From Algoriphagus sp. NG3 (GTDB taxonomy: Bacteria; Bacteroidota; Bacteroidia; Cytophagales; Cyclobacteriaceae): a DNA stretch of 64,000 nucleotides. The notes beneath the pieces are model-generated. The model saw only the letters and a list, made by a program, of their open reading frames with translations, did no database searches and was not told the DNA's origin. The stretch covers positions 3,817,001 through 3,881,000 of the forward strand of contig NZ_CP139421.1 in assembly GCF_034119865.1 (NCBI RefSeq). The letters run 5' to 3'. The translations under genes were made by a program, and so were the position numbers. Each line of letters opens with the position of its first letter. The stretch's first letter is position 1. Below, in pieces: positions 40,275 to 52,800 of the stretch.

Positions 40275-42821
40275 ATGAAAACAATTGCATCTTTTACGCT
40301 TTTCCTTGTTCTTTCTCTAAACCAAGTTAAGGCACAGGCTATAATCTCAGGAATCGTACTGGATTCGGATGATTTACCACTTATTGGAGCCACTATCCAT
40401 TTCCAAGGAACAGCGCAGTATATGATCACTGACGGAAATGGCGGGTTTTCCATACAAGCTCCATCTGGATTCCCCATCTCCATCCAGGTCAACTTTGTGG
40501 GTTTTAAGGAATATATTCTTGAATTGAATGCACTCCCAGCTAATCCGCTAGCAATAAAACTGGAGAATGATACAGATTTGGCAGAAGTCCTCATTACTGC
40601 CCGCAGAAGGACGGAGGAGGTTCAAAAGGTTCCTATTCCGATATCAGTCGTTGGGGGAGCACGAATTGCTGATGCGGGGGCTTTCAATGTTAACCGGATA
40701 AAAGAACTAGTTCCGACAGTGCAATTGTATTCTTCCAATCCCCGGAACACCACCTTGAACATCCGCGGGCTTGGGGCTACTTTTGGCCTGACAAATGACG
40801 GAATTGATCCTGGTGTGGGGTTTTATGTGGACGGGGTGTATTATGCCAGACCAGCGGCGACCACGCTGGATTTTGTAGATATAGAACAGATTGAGGTATT
40901 GAGAGGGCCTCAGGGAACTCTTTTCGGCAAAAATACAACAGCGGGAGCCTTTAATATAACCACTAAAATCCCGGAATTCACCCCATCCGGAAAGGTGGAA
41001 TTGAGCTACGGAAACCTGGGCTTCATTCAAGCAAAAGCATCCCTAACTGGTCCTTTGTCAAAATCTCTGGCAGGACGACTCTCCTTTTCAGGCACACAGC
41101 GAAACGGAACTATAGAACATGTAACCACAGGGAAACAACTGAACGATATGAACAATCTTGGCTTTAGGGGACAACTGTTGTACAACCCTTCCAGTAAGCT
41201 GGAAATTATATTGGCAGCTGATGCCAATTTCCAAAGACCAGACGGATATGCGCAGGTTCCTGCAGGTGTTGTCAAAACTCAAGGGCCGGATTTTAGACAA
41301 TTTGAAGCTATTGTCAATGATTTGAATTACAGGCTGCCGAGTACAAATGCTTTCGATAGAAAAATTGACCATGACACACCTTGGAAGGCCAACAATGAAC
41401 TGGGCGGGATATCTGGAACAATGGACTACGAACTGGGTAACGGGACATTGACTACCACTACGGCATGGAGGTACTGGAATTGGGATCCATCCAATGACAG
41501 GGATTTTACCGGGCTGCCTGTACAGACTTTATCCCAAGCTCCCTCACGGCACCGGCAGTTCTCCCAGGAAATCCGCTATGCAGGGGACTTTTCAGACCGA
41601 CTCAGTGGAGTAGCAGGCATCTACTACTTAAGTCAAAATCTGGAAACATCCCCTTTCCATTCTGAGGAATCGGGCTCTGCAGCCTGGAGGTTTTTGCAGA
41701 ATAACCAAGATCCGCTATGGCAAACACCGGGACTTTTGGAAGGCTATGGAATCCGGACTACCAGCATGCTGGAATCCAGCAGTGCAGCCGTTTTTGGGCA
41801 AATTGACTGGTCCATTTCTGAAACTATCAGCGTGCTCCCAGGCTTCCGTTTTAATTACGATAAGAAAGATGTAGAATATAGGCGTGTCACCTACGGAGGC
41901 CTGATCACAGAAGATCCTGCACTTCTAGCGTTAAAGGACCGCGTTTATTCTCCCCAAGACTTTCAGGTCGATGCATCCGAACAGAACTTCTCTGGGCAAT
42001 TGACCATCGCCTATCGTCCATCAGAAAAAATAAGTACATATGCCGCAGCGTCCACAAGCTATAAGCCCATAGGTGTGAACCTTGGGGGATTACCCTCTGA
42101 AAATGGAGAACCCATGACTGCATTGGCAACGGTTAAACCTGAATATGTTACCCACTTCGAACTGGGATTCAAAACAGTTCCGGTCAAGGGTGCAACCTTG
42201 AATGTATCAGCCTTCAGAACTTCAATAGAAGATTATCAAACGCTGGTGCAGACTCCTGAACCCGGGGTAAACAGAGGGTATCTTTCGAATGCCGAAGAGG
42301 TACGGGTGATGGGCTTTGAACTTGACGGGAATGTCAGACTGTCCTCCCATCTCTCCCTAACTATGGCTGCAGCCTATACCGATGGAATCTACCAATCATT
42401 TACTAATGCGCCTGTCCCTCTAGAAGAAGTAGGTGGAGAATTCACCTACAAAGATATTTCAGGTGAAAGGCTACCTGGTATTTCCAAATGGGCCGGTTCC
42501 CTGGGAGCAGAATTCACAACGCCAGCAAAGTTTTTTGCGCAAAAAAGCACTTACTTTTTTGCCTTCGACAGCTATTTTCGCTCAGAATATTCATCCAGCC
42601 CGTCCCCTTCAGCATATTTAAATATTCCTGGGTATGGATTGATCAATGCCAGAACAGGATTCCGTTCCGAATCAGGTCTCTCAGCATTTCTCTGGACAAG
42701 AAATCTACTCAACAAAAACTATTACGAACAGCTCCTTCCTGCATCCGGAAGTACTGGATTGTATGCCGCAGTGCTGGGTGATCCCGTAACCTATGGCATC
42801 ACTCTCAGATATGAATTTTAA
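40275..42821 (+). CDS. TonB-dependent outer-membrane receptor
   Basis: An 848-residue protein with a signal peptide (FTLFLVLSLNQVKAQ). A carboxypeptidase-regulatory-like domain lies at about 22-105 (ISGIVLDSDDLPLIGATIHFQGTAQYMITDGNGGFSIQ). The plug follows (EVQKVPIPISVVGGARIADAGAFNVNRIKELVPTVQLY, FYVDGVYYARPAATTLDFVDIEQIEVLRGPQGTLFGKNTTAGAFNITTK). The barrel ends in VTYGITLRYEF. RRTEEVQKVPIPISV is the style of iron-complex and small-molecule receptors rather than SusC, and no SusD follows. The divergent Rrf2 regulator and the convergent TauE/SafE gene suggest a ligand tied to iron or sulfur metabolism. It overlaps the TauE/SafE gene tail-to-tail by 4 bases. Confidence 0.92.
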   Translation: MKTIASFTLFLVLSLNQVKAQAIISGIVLDSDDLPLIGATIHFQGTAQYMITDGNGGFSIQAPSGFPISIQVNFVGFKEYILELNALPANPLAIKLENDTDLAEVLITARRRTEEVQKVPIPISVVGGARIADAGAFNVNRIKELVPTVQLYSSNPRNTTLNIRGLGATFGLTNDGIDPGVGFYVDGVYYARPAATTLDFVDIEQIEVLRGPQGTLFGKNTTAGAFNITTKIPEFTPSGKVELSYGNLGFIQAKASLTGPLSKSLAGRLSFSGTQRNGTIEHVTTGKQLNDMNNLGFRGQLLYNPSSKLEIILAADANFQRPDGYAQVPAGVVKTQGPDFRQFEAIVNDLNYRLPSTNAFDRKIDHDTPWKANNELGGISGTMDYELGNGTLTTTTAWRYWNWDPSNDRDFTGLPVQTLSQAPSRHRQFSQEIRYAGDFSDRLSGVAGIYYLSQNLETSPFHSEESGSAAWRFLQNNQDPLWQTPGLLEGYGIRTTSMLESSSAAVFGQIDWSISETISVLPGFRFNYDKKDVEYRRVTYGGLITEDPALLALKDRVYSPQDFQVDASEQNFSGQLTIAYRPSEKISTYAAASTSYKPIGVNLGGLPSENGEPMTALATVKPEYVTHFELGFKTVPVKGATLNVSAFRTSIEDYQTLVQTPEPGVNRGYLSNAEEVRVMGFELDGNVRLSSHLSLTMAAAYTDGIYQSFTNAPVPLEEVGGEFTYKDISGERLPGISKWAGSLGAEFTTPAKFFAQKSTYFFAFDSYFRSEYSSSPSPSAYLNIPGYGLINARTGFRSESGLSAFLWTRNLLNKNYYEQLLPASGSTGLYAAVLGDPVTYGITLRYEF

Positions 42822-43690
42822 AAGAAGGATAAATAAAACGTCCTGATACTTAGTGCTATTATCAAAACTCCTACTGCTATCATCAGATATTTGGGTTTAA
42901 CCAATTTACATATATAGGCTGCGAATGGTGCAGCTAATATACCTCCTAATATCAATCCGAGTACCGGAGCAAGGCTGAGTTCTTTGACGAAAAACAGGAA
43001 GGTTGAGGCACTTGCCAAGGAGACAAAAAACTCCACGAAATTCCCTGTACCTATAGCATATCGGGCGATCTTTCCCTTACTTAAAAGTGTGCTATTTACA
43101 ATAGGCCCCCAGCCTCCTCCTCCTACGGCATCTGCAAAACCACCTGTAGTTGCCAGTATTGGTAAGCTCTTACTTTCACGGTTGAACTTGGGAGAGTGCT
43201 TTTTCTTTACCTTCCTCAAAATCACTATTCCCATGATAAATAGGTACAGTGCAATCACAGGTTTAACCAAATCCCCGTTTACATTTGAGAGCAAAAATGC
43301 ACCTAAAATAGAGCCTAACACTCCAGGAATGAGGAGTTTTTTAGCTAGTCTCCAATCTACATTTCCCATTTTCCAATGTGAAATCCCGGAAGCAAGGCTA
43401 GTAAAAACCTGTGCAAAATGAACCCAGGCTGAGGCTGAAGCAGGAGGAATACCTATCCCGAGCAAAATGGAATTACAACTCACACCATAAGCCATTCCTA
43501 AAGCACCATCTATACTCTGGGCAACAAAGCCTACCAGTAAGAACCACAAAAACATCTCTGTGTCAAGTTCCCAACTTTTTATAGACTGGGTTAATGTCTG
43601 TGTGACCATCAGCAAAAAAACCATGGCGGCAAAAGCAAAAAACATGGTCCAAAATGGTTCGCTTTTTAACCGGGAAACAAATTTCTGCAT
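42818..43690 (-). CDS. TauE/SafE family sulfite/organosulfur exporter-like permease
   Basis: About 290 residues from ATG at 43690 (MQKFVSRLKSEPFW); the frame extends to a TTG at 43726. Eight or so membrane helices are visible (FWTMFFAFAAMVFLLMVT; FLWFLLVGFVAQSIDGALGMAYGVSCNSILL; VKPVIALYLFIMGIVIL; GTGNFVEFFVSLASASTFLFF; YLMIAVGVLIIALSIRTFYL). The repeated GxxGxxxD-like blocks (AQSIDGALGMAYG and GGFADAVGGGGWGP) are the TauE/SafE signature. The family moves sulfite, sulfoacetate or other small anions across the inner membrane. Direction and substrate are not known. Its proximity to an Rrf2 regulator and receptor supports a sulfur link. Confidence 0.88.
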   Translation of the reverse strand: MQKFVSRLKSEPFWTMFFAFAAMVFLLMVTQTLTQSIKSWELDTEMFLWFLLVGFVAQSIDGALGMAYGVSCNSILLGIGIPPASASAWVHFAQVFTSLASGISHWKMGNVDWRLAKKLLIPGVLGSILGAFLLSNVNGDLVKPVIALYLFIMGIVILRKVKKKHSPKFNRESKSLPILATTGGFADAVGGGGWGPIVNSTLLSKGKIARYAIGTGNFVEFFVSLASASTFLFFVKELSLAPVLGLILGGILAAPFAAYICKLVKPKYLMIAVGVLIIALSIRTFYLSFF

Positions 43691-43788
43691 GTGCAATAGG
43701 TAAGGATGATTAATAGAAAGATTCAAATCTAAAAAGTATTTACATATATCACACCAATTTAGTCGGATTAATAGAGAAATGGACTATT

Positions 43789-43849
43789 AAAAAAACCCGG
43801 ACTTTACACTTAAATTTACACTTAAAGGTAACTAAGTGCAAAATCCGGA
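43789..43849 (-). terminator. Rho-independent terminator of the giant adhesin gene
   Basis: An imperfect 17-base stem (CCGGA..TTT.CACTTA paired with TAAGTGCAAAATCCGG) spans 43797-43849. On the minus strand it ends in GGGTTTTTTTAAT. It lies 43 bases after the stop at 43892. The loop contains a perfect 12-bp tandem duplication of TTTACACTTAAA (43803-43826). Confidence 0.75.
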
Positions 43850-43891
43850 ATTTTTAAACTCTACTAATTCCTAGAGGAAAGAGCCAAGTGA

Positions 43892-46800
43892 TCAATCTTT
43901 GATCACCTGTATCCAACCTTTGTATTCGTGCTTATTGCCATCCTTGTCTACTGTGTTCAGAATATAGAAGTAAGTACCGGCGACCTGTCCAGGAGCATCC
44001 CAGTCATTCTGGTAATTTTCAGCCTCAAAAACATGATCACCATATCTGTTGAAAATCACAATATTGTTGCTGACAAACTTACCTAGACCTCTTATTTCAA
44101 AAGTATCATTGTCCCCATCCTGTTTAGTGGGGGTGATCACATTCGGAATGTGGAACGGCAGAATCTCATTTACGTCGCTATCTTGGTTGTCAGAGTCATC
44201 CACATCAGCTTCTTCCGAGCTTACCTCCACAACATTCGTGATTACACCTGGGTCACCTGCTTTTACTTTTATTCGGATCACCACTTCAGCTTCAGCTACT
44301 AATAGAGGGATTGACAATGTCACACGGTTACCTGATGTAGTAATATTAACCTCAGCATCACTATCATTCGTTACGATTTCAGAACTTAAGTAAGTAACAT
44401 TGGCAGGTAAATCATCAATCAAGATCACTTCTGTGGCATCAGTATCTCCGATGTTTCTGAGCTCAACTTCATACTCCAACTCATCACCTTCATAGATTTC
44501 CACTCCGAAGCTGGTCTTCTCTACAGCCAGATTGACTTCATCATCTACCAGGAAGCAACGTAAACCATAATCGAAGTCGAAGTTGGACTGATTATCCTGT
44601 GAAACAGTACCAACCTGCACAATATCGGTAGTGACTTCACAGACAAGCTTATTCAATTCCTCTAGATCAGTTAATCTACCACCCTCATCAGGTAGAACTT
44701 TCACTAATCCAGAACCTCCTAACTGCAGCCCGTGTGCATCAAATATTGGGTCGGTCACCAAGGTAACTTCATATTCTCCATACGGATCTGCTTGAGGCAA
44801 CACATGCTTCCAGTTGCCAAAATAACCTACAGTTGCCATGGCTTCGTAACCATCCGGCCCTTTAATGGAGATGTTTTGACCAGCAGGATTACCAAAACCG
44901 GCTTTGTTCAATTCGCCTTCATTCTCAGGCCCCTCATAGCTTCCGTCACCATTTAGATCAAACCATTCCCAATTGAAAATATTAATAGGAACACCTGGGG
45001 TAATTTGGTTTAGCGTGACTTGGCCATCCCCATCTGCATCATACCATTCATTCTGTATAGCATCACCGTTCAGATCATACCAGACGTAACCGCTGATCAA
45101 AGGACTAACGTCATCGTCTCCTTTTTGAGCATATCTGAAATCAACAGGTTCATAGACGCATGGTTCTACAGAAATTGCCACAGTCTCAGCATCAATTGGC
45201 CTATAGCCACGAGCAATTAGGTTAGCGTCCCAGACTTGAATAGTATAATCACCCACTGCAACATCCCTAAACACATACCTACCAGCTCCATTGGTTAATA
45301 CTAAGAGTGTGTCTCCAACAGAGCCAGCACTTGGGAGTAAGATTACCGGAACATTTGGTATTGGGCCCCCATCCGGCACAGTGGAAATAAGGCCAGTAAC
45401 TAACGTTTCTCCATCACACACCAGTTCAGTAATGGCATCATCTTCATCAACCAAATCATCTCCTCCAGTTGGGTCAGGAGCTGTCACAAAAGCTACGTTC
45501 ACTATAGGCTCACCAGCAGCTATATCATCCGAAGTGACCGTATAGGTAGTCTCAAAGAAAACAGATTCCCCAACATCCAGATCAGCTATTGTTGTTTCAA
45601 AACCTGTCAATGGATCAGTGATCAGCACATCTTCCAAAGGCACATTTCCTGTGTTTGTCACTGTCAAGATATAAGTGATCACCTCATCAACTAGAACCAC
45701 GGCTTGCTTATTGGCCTCCTTCACTATCTCAATTGAAGGATTGCCAGAAACAACCACGATAGCATCATCACTTTCTTCTACTTTCTCTCCGTCAGGATCC
45801 GTACCAATTGCCGAAGCAATGTTAGTTACGCTACCATTGATCACATCCTCCTCATTCACAGTGTAATACGTATTATAAGTCAAAGACTCATCCGGCTGCA
45901 GTGTAGGGATACTTTCGATCATTCCAGTGAGTGGATCAGTAACCAAGACATTGGTCAAGGTTTCGTTGCCCGTATTCGTCACCACAATGATATAGGTGAT
46001 CACATCGCCAGCTTCGCTGTAAGTTGCTACATCGGCAACTTTATCAACCGTCAGGTTTGGATCATCCGTGCCCGGTACCACGTTGGTATCCGTACCGTCG
46101 GTTTCTCCGCCCTCTGGGTCAGTACCTGTTGCTGTCGCAATATTGGTTACTTCGCCGTTGTCAACATCCTGCTGGGTCACTGTGTAGGAAGTAGTCACCG
46201 TAGCTGTTTCACCAGGTGCCAGTGTGCCTACATTTTCGGCCAAGCCTGTCAACGGATCTTCAACCGTGACATTGGTCAAGGTTTCATTGCCCGTATTCGT
46301 CACCACAATGGTATAGGTGATCACATCGCCAGCTGCTGCATATGTTGCTACATCGGCAACTTTATCAACTGTCAAGCTTGGATCATCCGTGCCCGGTACC
46401 ACGTTGGTATCTGTACCGTCTGTTTCTCCGCCGTCTGGGTCAGTACCTGTTGCTGTCGCAATATTGGTTACTTCGCCGTTGTCCACATCCTCTTGGGTCA
46501 CCGTGTAGGAAGTAGTTACCGTGGCTGTTTCATCCGGTGCTAGCGTACCTACATTTTCGGCCAAGCCTGTCAACGGATCTTCAACCGTGACATTGGTCAG
46601 CGTAACATTCCCTGTATTCGTCACCACAATGATATAGGTGATCACATCGCCAGCTTCGCTGTAAGTTGCTACATCGGCAACTTTATCAACCGTCAGGTTT
46701 GGATCATCCGTGCCCGGTACCACGTTGGTATCCGTACCGTCGGTGGTGCCTCCGTCAGGATCGGTGCCTGTCGCGGTGGCCACGTTCACCACCTCACCGT

Positions 46801-49800
46801 TGTCCACATCCTCTTGGGTCACCGTGTAGGAAGTAGTTACCGTGGCTGTTTCATCAGGTGCTAGCGTGCCTACATTTTCGGCCAAGCCTGTCAACGGATC
46901 TTCTACCGTGACATTGGTCAAGGTTTCGTTGCCCGTATTCGTCACCACAATGATATAGGTGATCACATCGCCAGCTTCGCTGTAAGTTGCTACATCGGCA
47001 ACTTTATCAACTGTCAAGCTTGGATCATCCGTACCCGGTACCACATTGGTATCTGTTCCGTCTGTTTCTCCGCCGTCTGGATCAGTACCTGTTGCTGTCG
47101 CAATATTGGTTACTTCGCCGTTGTCCACATCCTCTTGGGTCACCGTGTAGGAAGTAGTTACCGTGGCTGTTTCATCCGGTGCTAGCGTGCCTACATTTTC
47201 GGCCAAGCCTGTCAACGGATCTTCTACCGTGACATTGGTCAAGGTTTCGTTGCCCGTATTCGTCACCACAATGATATAGGTGATCACATCGCCAGCTTCG
47301 CTGTAAGTTGCTACATCGGCAACTTTATCAACCGTCAGGTTTGGATCATCCGTGCCCGGTACCACGTTGGTATCCGTACCGTCGGTGGTGCCTCCGTCAG
47401 GATCGGTGCCTGTCGCGGTGGCCACGTTCACCACCTCACCGTTGTCCACATCCTCTTGGGTCACCGTGTAGGAAGTAGTTACCGTGGCTGTTTCATCAGG
47501 TGCTAGCGTGCCTACATTTTCGGCCAAGCCTGTCAATGGATCTTCAACCGTGACATTGGTCAGTGTTTCATTACCCGTATTCGTCACCACAATGGTATAG
47601 GTGATCACATCGCCAGCTGCAGCGTAAGTTGCTACATCGGCAACTTTATCAACTGTCAAGCTTGGATCATCCGTGCCCGGTACCACGTTGGTATCTGTTC
47701 CGTCTGTTTCTCCGCCGTCTGGGTCAGTACCTGTTGCTGTCGCAATATTGGTTACTTCGCCGTTGTCCACATCCTCTTGGGTCACCGTGTAGGAAGTAGT
47801 CACCGTGGCTGTTTCATCCGGTGCTAGCGTGCCTACATTTTCGGCCAAGCCTGTCAACGGATCTTCAACCGTGACATTGGTCAGAGTAACATTCCCTGTA
47901 TTCGTCACCACGATGGTGTATGGAATCACATCGCCAGCTGCAGCGTAAGTTGCTACATCGGCAATTTTGTCCACTGTCAAGTTAAGTTCTGCTAATCCGA
48001 TAACATCAACAGTGTCCTCATCTATAACAGATTCGCCATTCGGATCATTACCTGTAGCAGTTGCGGTATTGCTAATCATTCCATTATCCACATCTGCTTG
48101 AGTTATGGTATAACTTGTAGTAGCGGTTATTGATTCCTCAGGAGCAAGTCCTCCTAAGTTTTCAGTATAGCCCGTCAATGGATCAATTACAGTAACCCCT
48201 GTCAGTGTGACATTTCCGGTATTGGTTATTACAAGTGTAAATGGAATTACATCCCCCACTTCATAATAAGAAGCTACATCGGTAGACTTTTCAATATCAA
48301 TTTCAGGATTTTGAACTCCATCGATGATCGCATCATCTCCACCATCTGTCTCTCCACCATCAGGATCTGTTCCGGTGGCCGAAGCAATATTGGTGATGCT
48401 ACCGGCATCCAAGTCCTCCTGGGTTACTGTATAGCTCGTTGTTATGGTCACAGATTCTCCAGGTTCCAGAGTACCCTCATAATTTGAGAAGCCGGTAAGA
48501 TCATCGTCCACTGTTACATTAGTGAGTGTTACATTACCTGTATTAGTCACCACGATAGTATAAGGGATCACATCACCCACCGCATCGTATTCAGTCTCAT
48601 CTGCTGTTTTCACAACTTCCAGACTTGGGGCTTTAATTCCTTCAACCAGCGCATCGTCTGTATCAGTCACTCTACGATTGATAGGTGTGTCACCTGATGC
48701 AGTCACAGTATTCAACACCTCTCCACTGTCTACATCTGCCTGGGTTACCGTATAGTAAGTAGTAAAGGCCTGTGATTCATCCGGTGCCAGTGCGGCAATT
48801 TCCTCTTCCATGCCTGTCAGCGGATCTTCCACAATTACATCAGTGAGTGTAACGTTGCCAGTATTAGCCACCACGATGCTGTAGCTCAACACATCCCCTT
48901 CATTGCTGTATCCTGTAGTATTGGCTGTTTTCTCCACAGTAATCTCTCCATTCCTTCTGCCCAGTACCACTGCACGGTCATTGTCTGTCAGGACTCTACC
49001 TGAAGGAGTTATTCCTTCGGCTGTCGCATTATTGACAATCCTGCCTTCATTCATCTGCTCCTGAGTGACTGTAAGAGTAGTTGTCCTATCCAAGCTCTGA
49101 CCTGGTTCCAAAGTAGGTATCACCGCATCAAGACCTGTCAGCGGATCTACCACATGCACATCAGTTATAGTCACATTACCTGTGTTTGTCAGCGTCAAGG
49201 TATAGGTGATCACATCACCTGCTGCATCAAACAGATTAGGTGAAGCCGACTTGGTAATTTCCAGACCCGCAGCTCTTCTGGCCACTACAGTTGCATTGTC
49301 TACATCAGTGACTTGATTGTCATTGATATCTTGGGCAGTGACTGAGGCACTATTGGTAAAGAAGCCGTTATCGATATCTGCCTGGGTCACATCTCTTGTG
49401 AGCGTATAGGTAGCTGACTCTCCAACAGCAAGTGACGGGATTTCTATCGGTGTTGCTATCACCTGAGGATCCGTGATTTCCACATCGTAAAGCTCCAGAT
49501 TACCTACATTGCTGACGATGAGTTCATAGCTGATCGTTTCGCCAGCTTCATCATAAGTAAGCGGTGTGGCGGTTTTCAGGATCTCAATGCCTGGCTCCCC
49601 ATCGGCAAACACACGCACATCATCTTCGTCTTCCACAGTGGAGCTGTCTGGCGTTGTGCCTTCCACCATTACCTCATTGAGGACATTCCCATTTTCCAGA
49701 TCCTGCTGTACAATAATGTAAGCTGTGGTAAAGGTCAATTCCTCTCCCGGAACCATAGTGCCGATATTTTCGGAATAACCCGTCAACGGATCTTCCAAAG

Positions 49801-52800
49801 TCACACCACTCAAGGTTACGTTGCCCGTATTGGTGACCACGATGGTATAAGTGATCACATCTCCCTCAACATCATATATTCTAGGAACAGCCGTTTTCTT
49901 CACTTCTATGGCTGCTGCCTGAAGGGCTAGCACGGTCACATCATCCTCATCAGTTACTGTATTATCATTAGGCGTGAGTCCTTCCACTGTAGCAGTATTT
50001 TCCACCTGACCCGCATCGATCTGCGTTTGTGTCACTGTATAACTTTCGGTAAGTGTAATTACCTCTGCAGGTGCCAAAGTGCCTATATTCTGATCCAACC
50101 CTGTCAATGGATCCTCCACTGTTACATCCGAAAGTGTCACGTTTCCGGTGTTGGTAACTATCAAAGTATAGGTAATGATATCTCCAGGACTGTCGTAACT
50201 AGTAACATCTGAAGACTTATCGATTTCAATCTCTCCTCGCTGGTCAGCGGTGATGATCACCTCATCCTCATCGGTTATCTCGTTGTCATTGGTATCCGTG
50301 CCGCTCGCAGTGCCGGTATTGGCCACTTCTCCATTATCCACATCCTGTTGGGTAATGGTGTACGGTGTGGTCACTGTTGCCGATTCACCAGGTACTAGGG
50401 TGCCTGTGCCTACAGTCTCATCCAGACCGGTCAGCGGATCTTCGATGGTCACTCCTGTCAGGGTCACATTGCCGCTGTTGGTCACCACCAGGGTATAGTT
50501 GATCACTGCCCCAGCCTCATCGTAAGTCGTCTGGTCAGCAGCTTTCACAACTCTGATGGATGGACTCTGGGTACCATCAATGACCACTTCGTCTTCATCT
50601 TTAGATTCGCCTCCGTCAGGATCTGTACCCATAGCAGTTGCAACATTTGTGATACTGCCGCTGTCTACGTCATTCTGGGTCACAGTATAGCTTGTGATAA
50701 TAGTAGCACTTTCTCCAGGGGCCAATGTTCCCACATTATCATCCAAACCTGTCAGCGGATCTTCGACAGTGACATCAGCGAGCGTAACATTGCCTGTATT
50801 AGTCACCTCTATTCCGTACTTAATCTCTGCTCCAGCTTCGGAATAGGTCGTAGCATTTGTTGCTTTTTGCACCTGAATAGAAGGTTCTTTTATACCATCT
50901 ACTTCTGCTCCATCTCCTCCATCCGTAGGATTACCGTCAGGATCTGTTCCTGTGGCTGTCGCAAAGTTTACTATTACCCCACTGTCCACATCTGCCTGGG
51001 TTACCGTATAGCTGGTTGTCACTGTCACAGATTCTCTCGGTGCCATGGTACCGAAGTTCCTCGTCAGACCGGTCAAATCATCCCTTCCGTTCACGTCTGT
51101 CAAGGTTACGTTTCCTGTGTTTGTCACTACGATGGTGTACGGGATCACATCCCCAGCTTCATCGTATTCATTCACATTTGCTTCTTTGTCCACGCTCAGG
51201 CCAGGTGCCTGTGTCGCAGGAGTCACAGTGCCGTCTGTATCATCAGTATCTACCCCCTCAGGATCGGTACCCGTAGCTGTAGCAATATTGATCACTTCTC
51301 CGTTGTCCACGTCTTGCTGGGTTACCGTGTAGGCAGTAGTCACCGTTACTGATTCAGCTGGTACCAAGGTTCCCAGATCCTCAGAATAACCTGTCAATGG
51401 ATCTTCTACCGACACATTATTCAGGGTAACATTTCCTGTGTTGGCTACCACCAAGGTGTATGGTATCACATCCCCGGCTTCTACATAGGTTGATGCTGAG
51501 GTTGTTTTTTCAATCACAATTGATGGGGTCATAATACCATCGATTATCAACTCATCCTCATCCTCTACCTCACCGCCGTCAGGGGTTTCTCCATTTACAT
51601 AAGCAATATTTTCAACTGACCCTTTATCCACATCATCTTGGGTTACAGTATAGCTTACTGTAATAGTGGCTGTTTCTTCTGGAGCTAGAGTTCCAAAATC
51701 CCTACTTGATCCCGTTTTAGGATCAGTAACAGTCACATTATCCAGAGATACATTACCATCATTGGTCACCACCACCATATATTCGATCACATCACCTGCT
51801 TCATCAAATGATTCCACATCCGCTGTTTTCTCCAATACAATTGAAGGTTCTTGGATTGCATTTATTCGGGCAGTATCCAGATCTACCACATTCACATTCT
51901 GCGGTGTAGTACCACGGGTTGCTGCTGCATTTATATACTGACCATTATCCAGATCATCCTGAGTAATCTCATGAATAGTAGTGTATGTCACGGAAGCCCC
52001 AGTAGCCAGGGTAGGGACTATTTCATCCAAACCAGTTCTAGGATCTTTAACCAGCACATTACTTAAAGTCACATTGCCAGTATTGGTAACTGTGATAGTA
52101 TATGTGGCAATCTGCCCTACTGCATCATAGGTGCTGATATCCGAAACTTTTTCAATATCAATGTTGCCATCCAGTATTGCAGCAACCACCTCGTTATCCA
52201 AATCATCTACAATTCTTCCGGTAGGTGCAACTCCTGTAACCGTGGCAATATTTTCAAAGGAAGCGGCATCCACATCAGATTGAGTGATGGTGTAGGTGGT
52301 CGTGAGGGTAGCACTTTCTCCCGAAGCCAAGACACCTACATTCTGATCCAGAGAAGTCTGAGGATCTGTCACGTTGATATCTGTCAAGGTCACATTTCCT
52401 GTATTGGTCACCACTATGGTATATGGAATCACGTCTCCGGCCGCATTGTAAGTCGCTACATCAGCAGTTTTCTGGATGGCGACATCTCCATTTCTCAAGG
52501 CTAGGACTACTGCATTGTCAGTGACATTCAAATCACGTCCTTTCGGTGTAGTACCAGTGGCCGTAGCAATATTTCTCACCAAGCCAGCATCTACATCTTC
52601 TTGCTCAATGGTGTAAACTTCGATATAGGTTCTGCTTTCACCTGGTGCCAAATCCCCTACTATCACATCCATCCCAGTCAGTGGATCTGTCACCTCCACA
52701 TTGCTCAAGGTTACATTGCCACTGTTTTGGATTATAATCGTATACGTAATCTGATCTCCAGCTTCCCTGTACAATCTTGGACTAGGTGTTTTATCAATTG

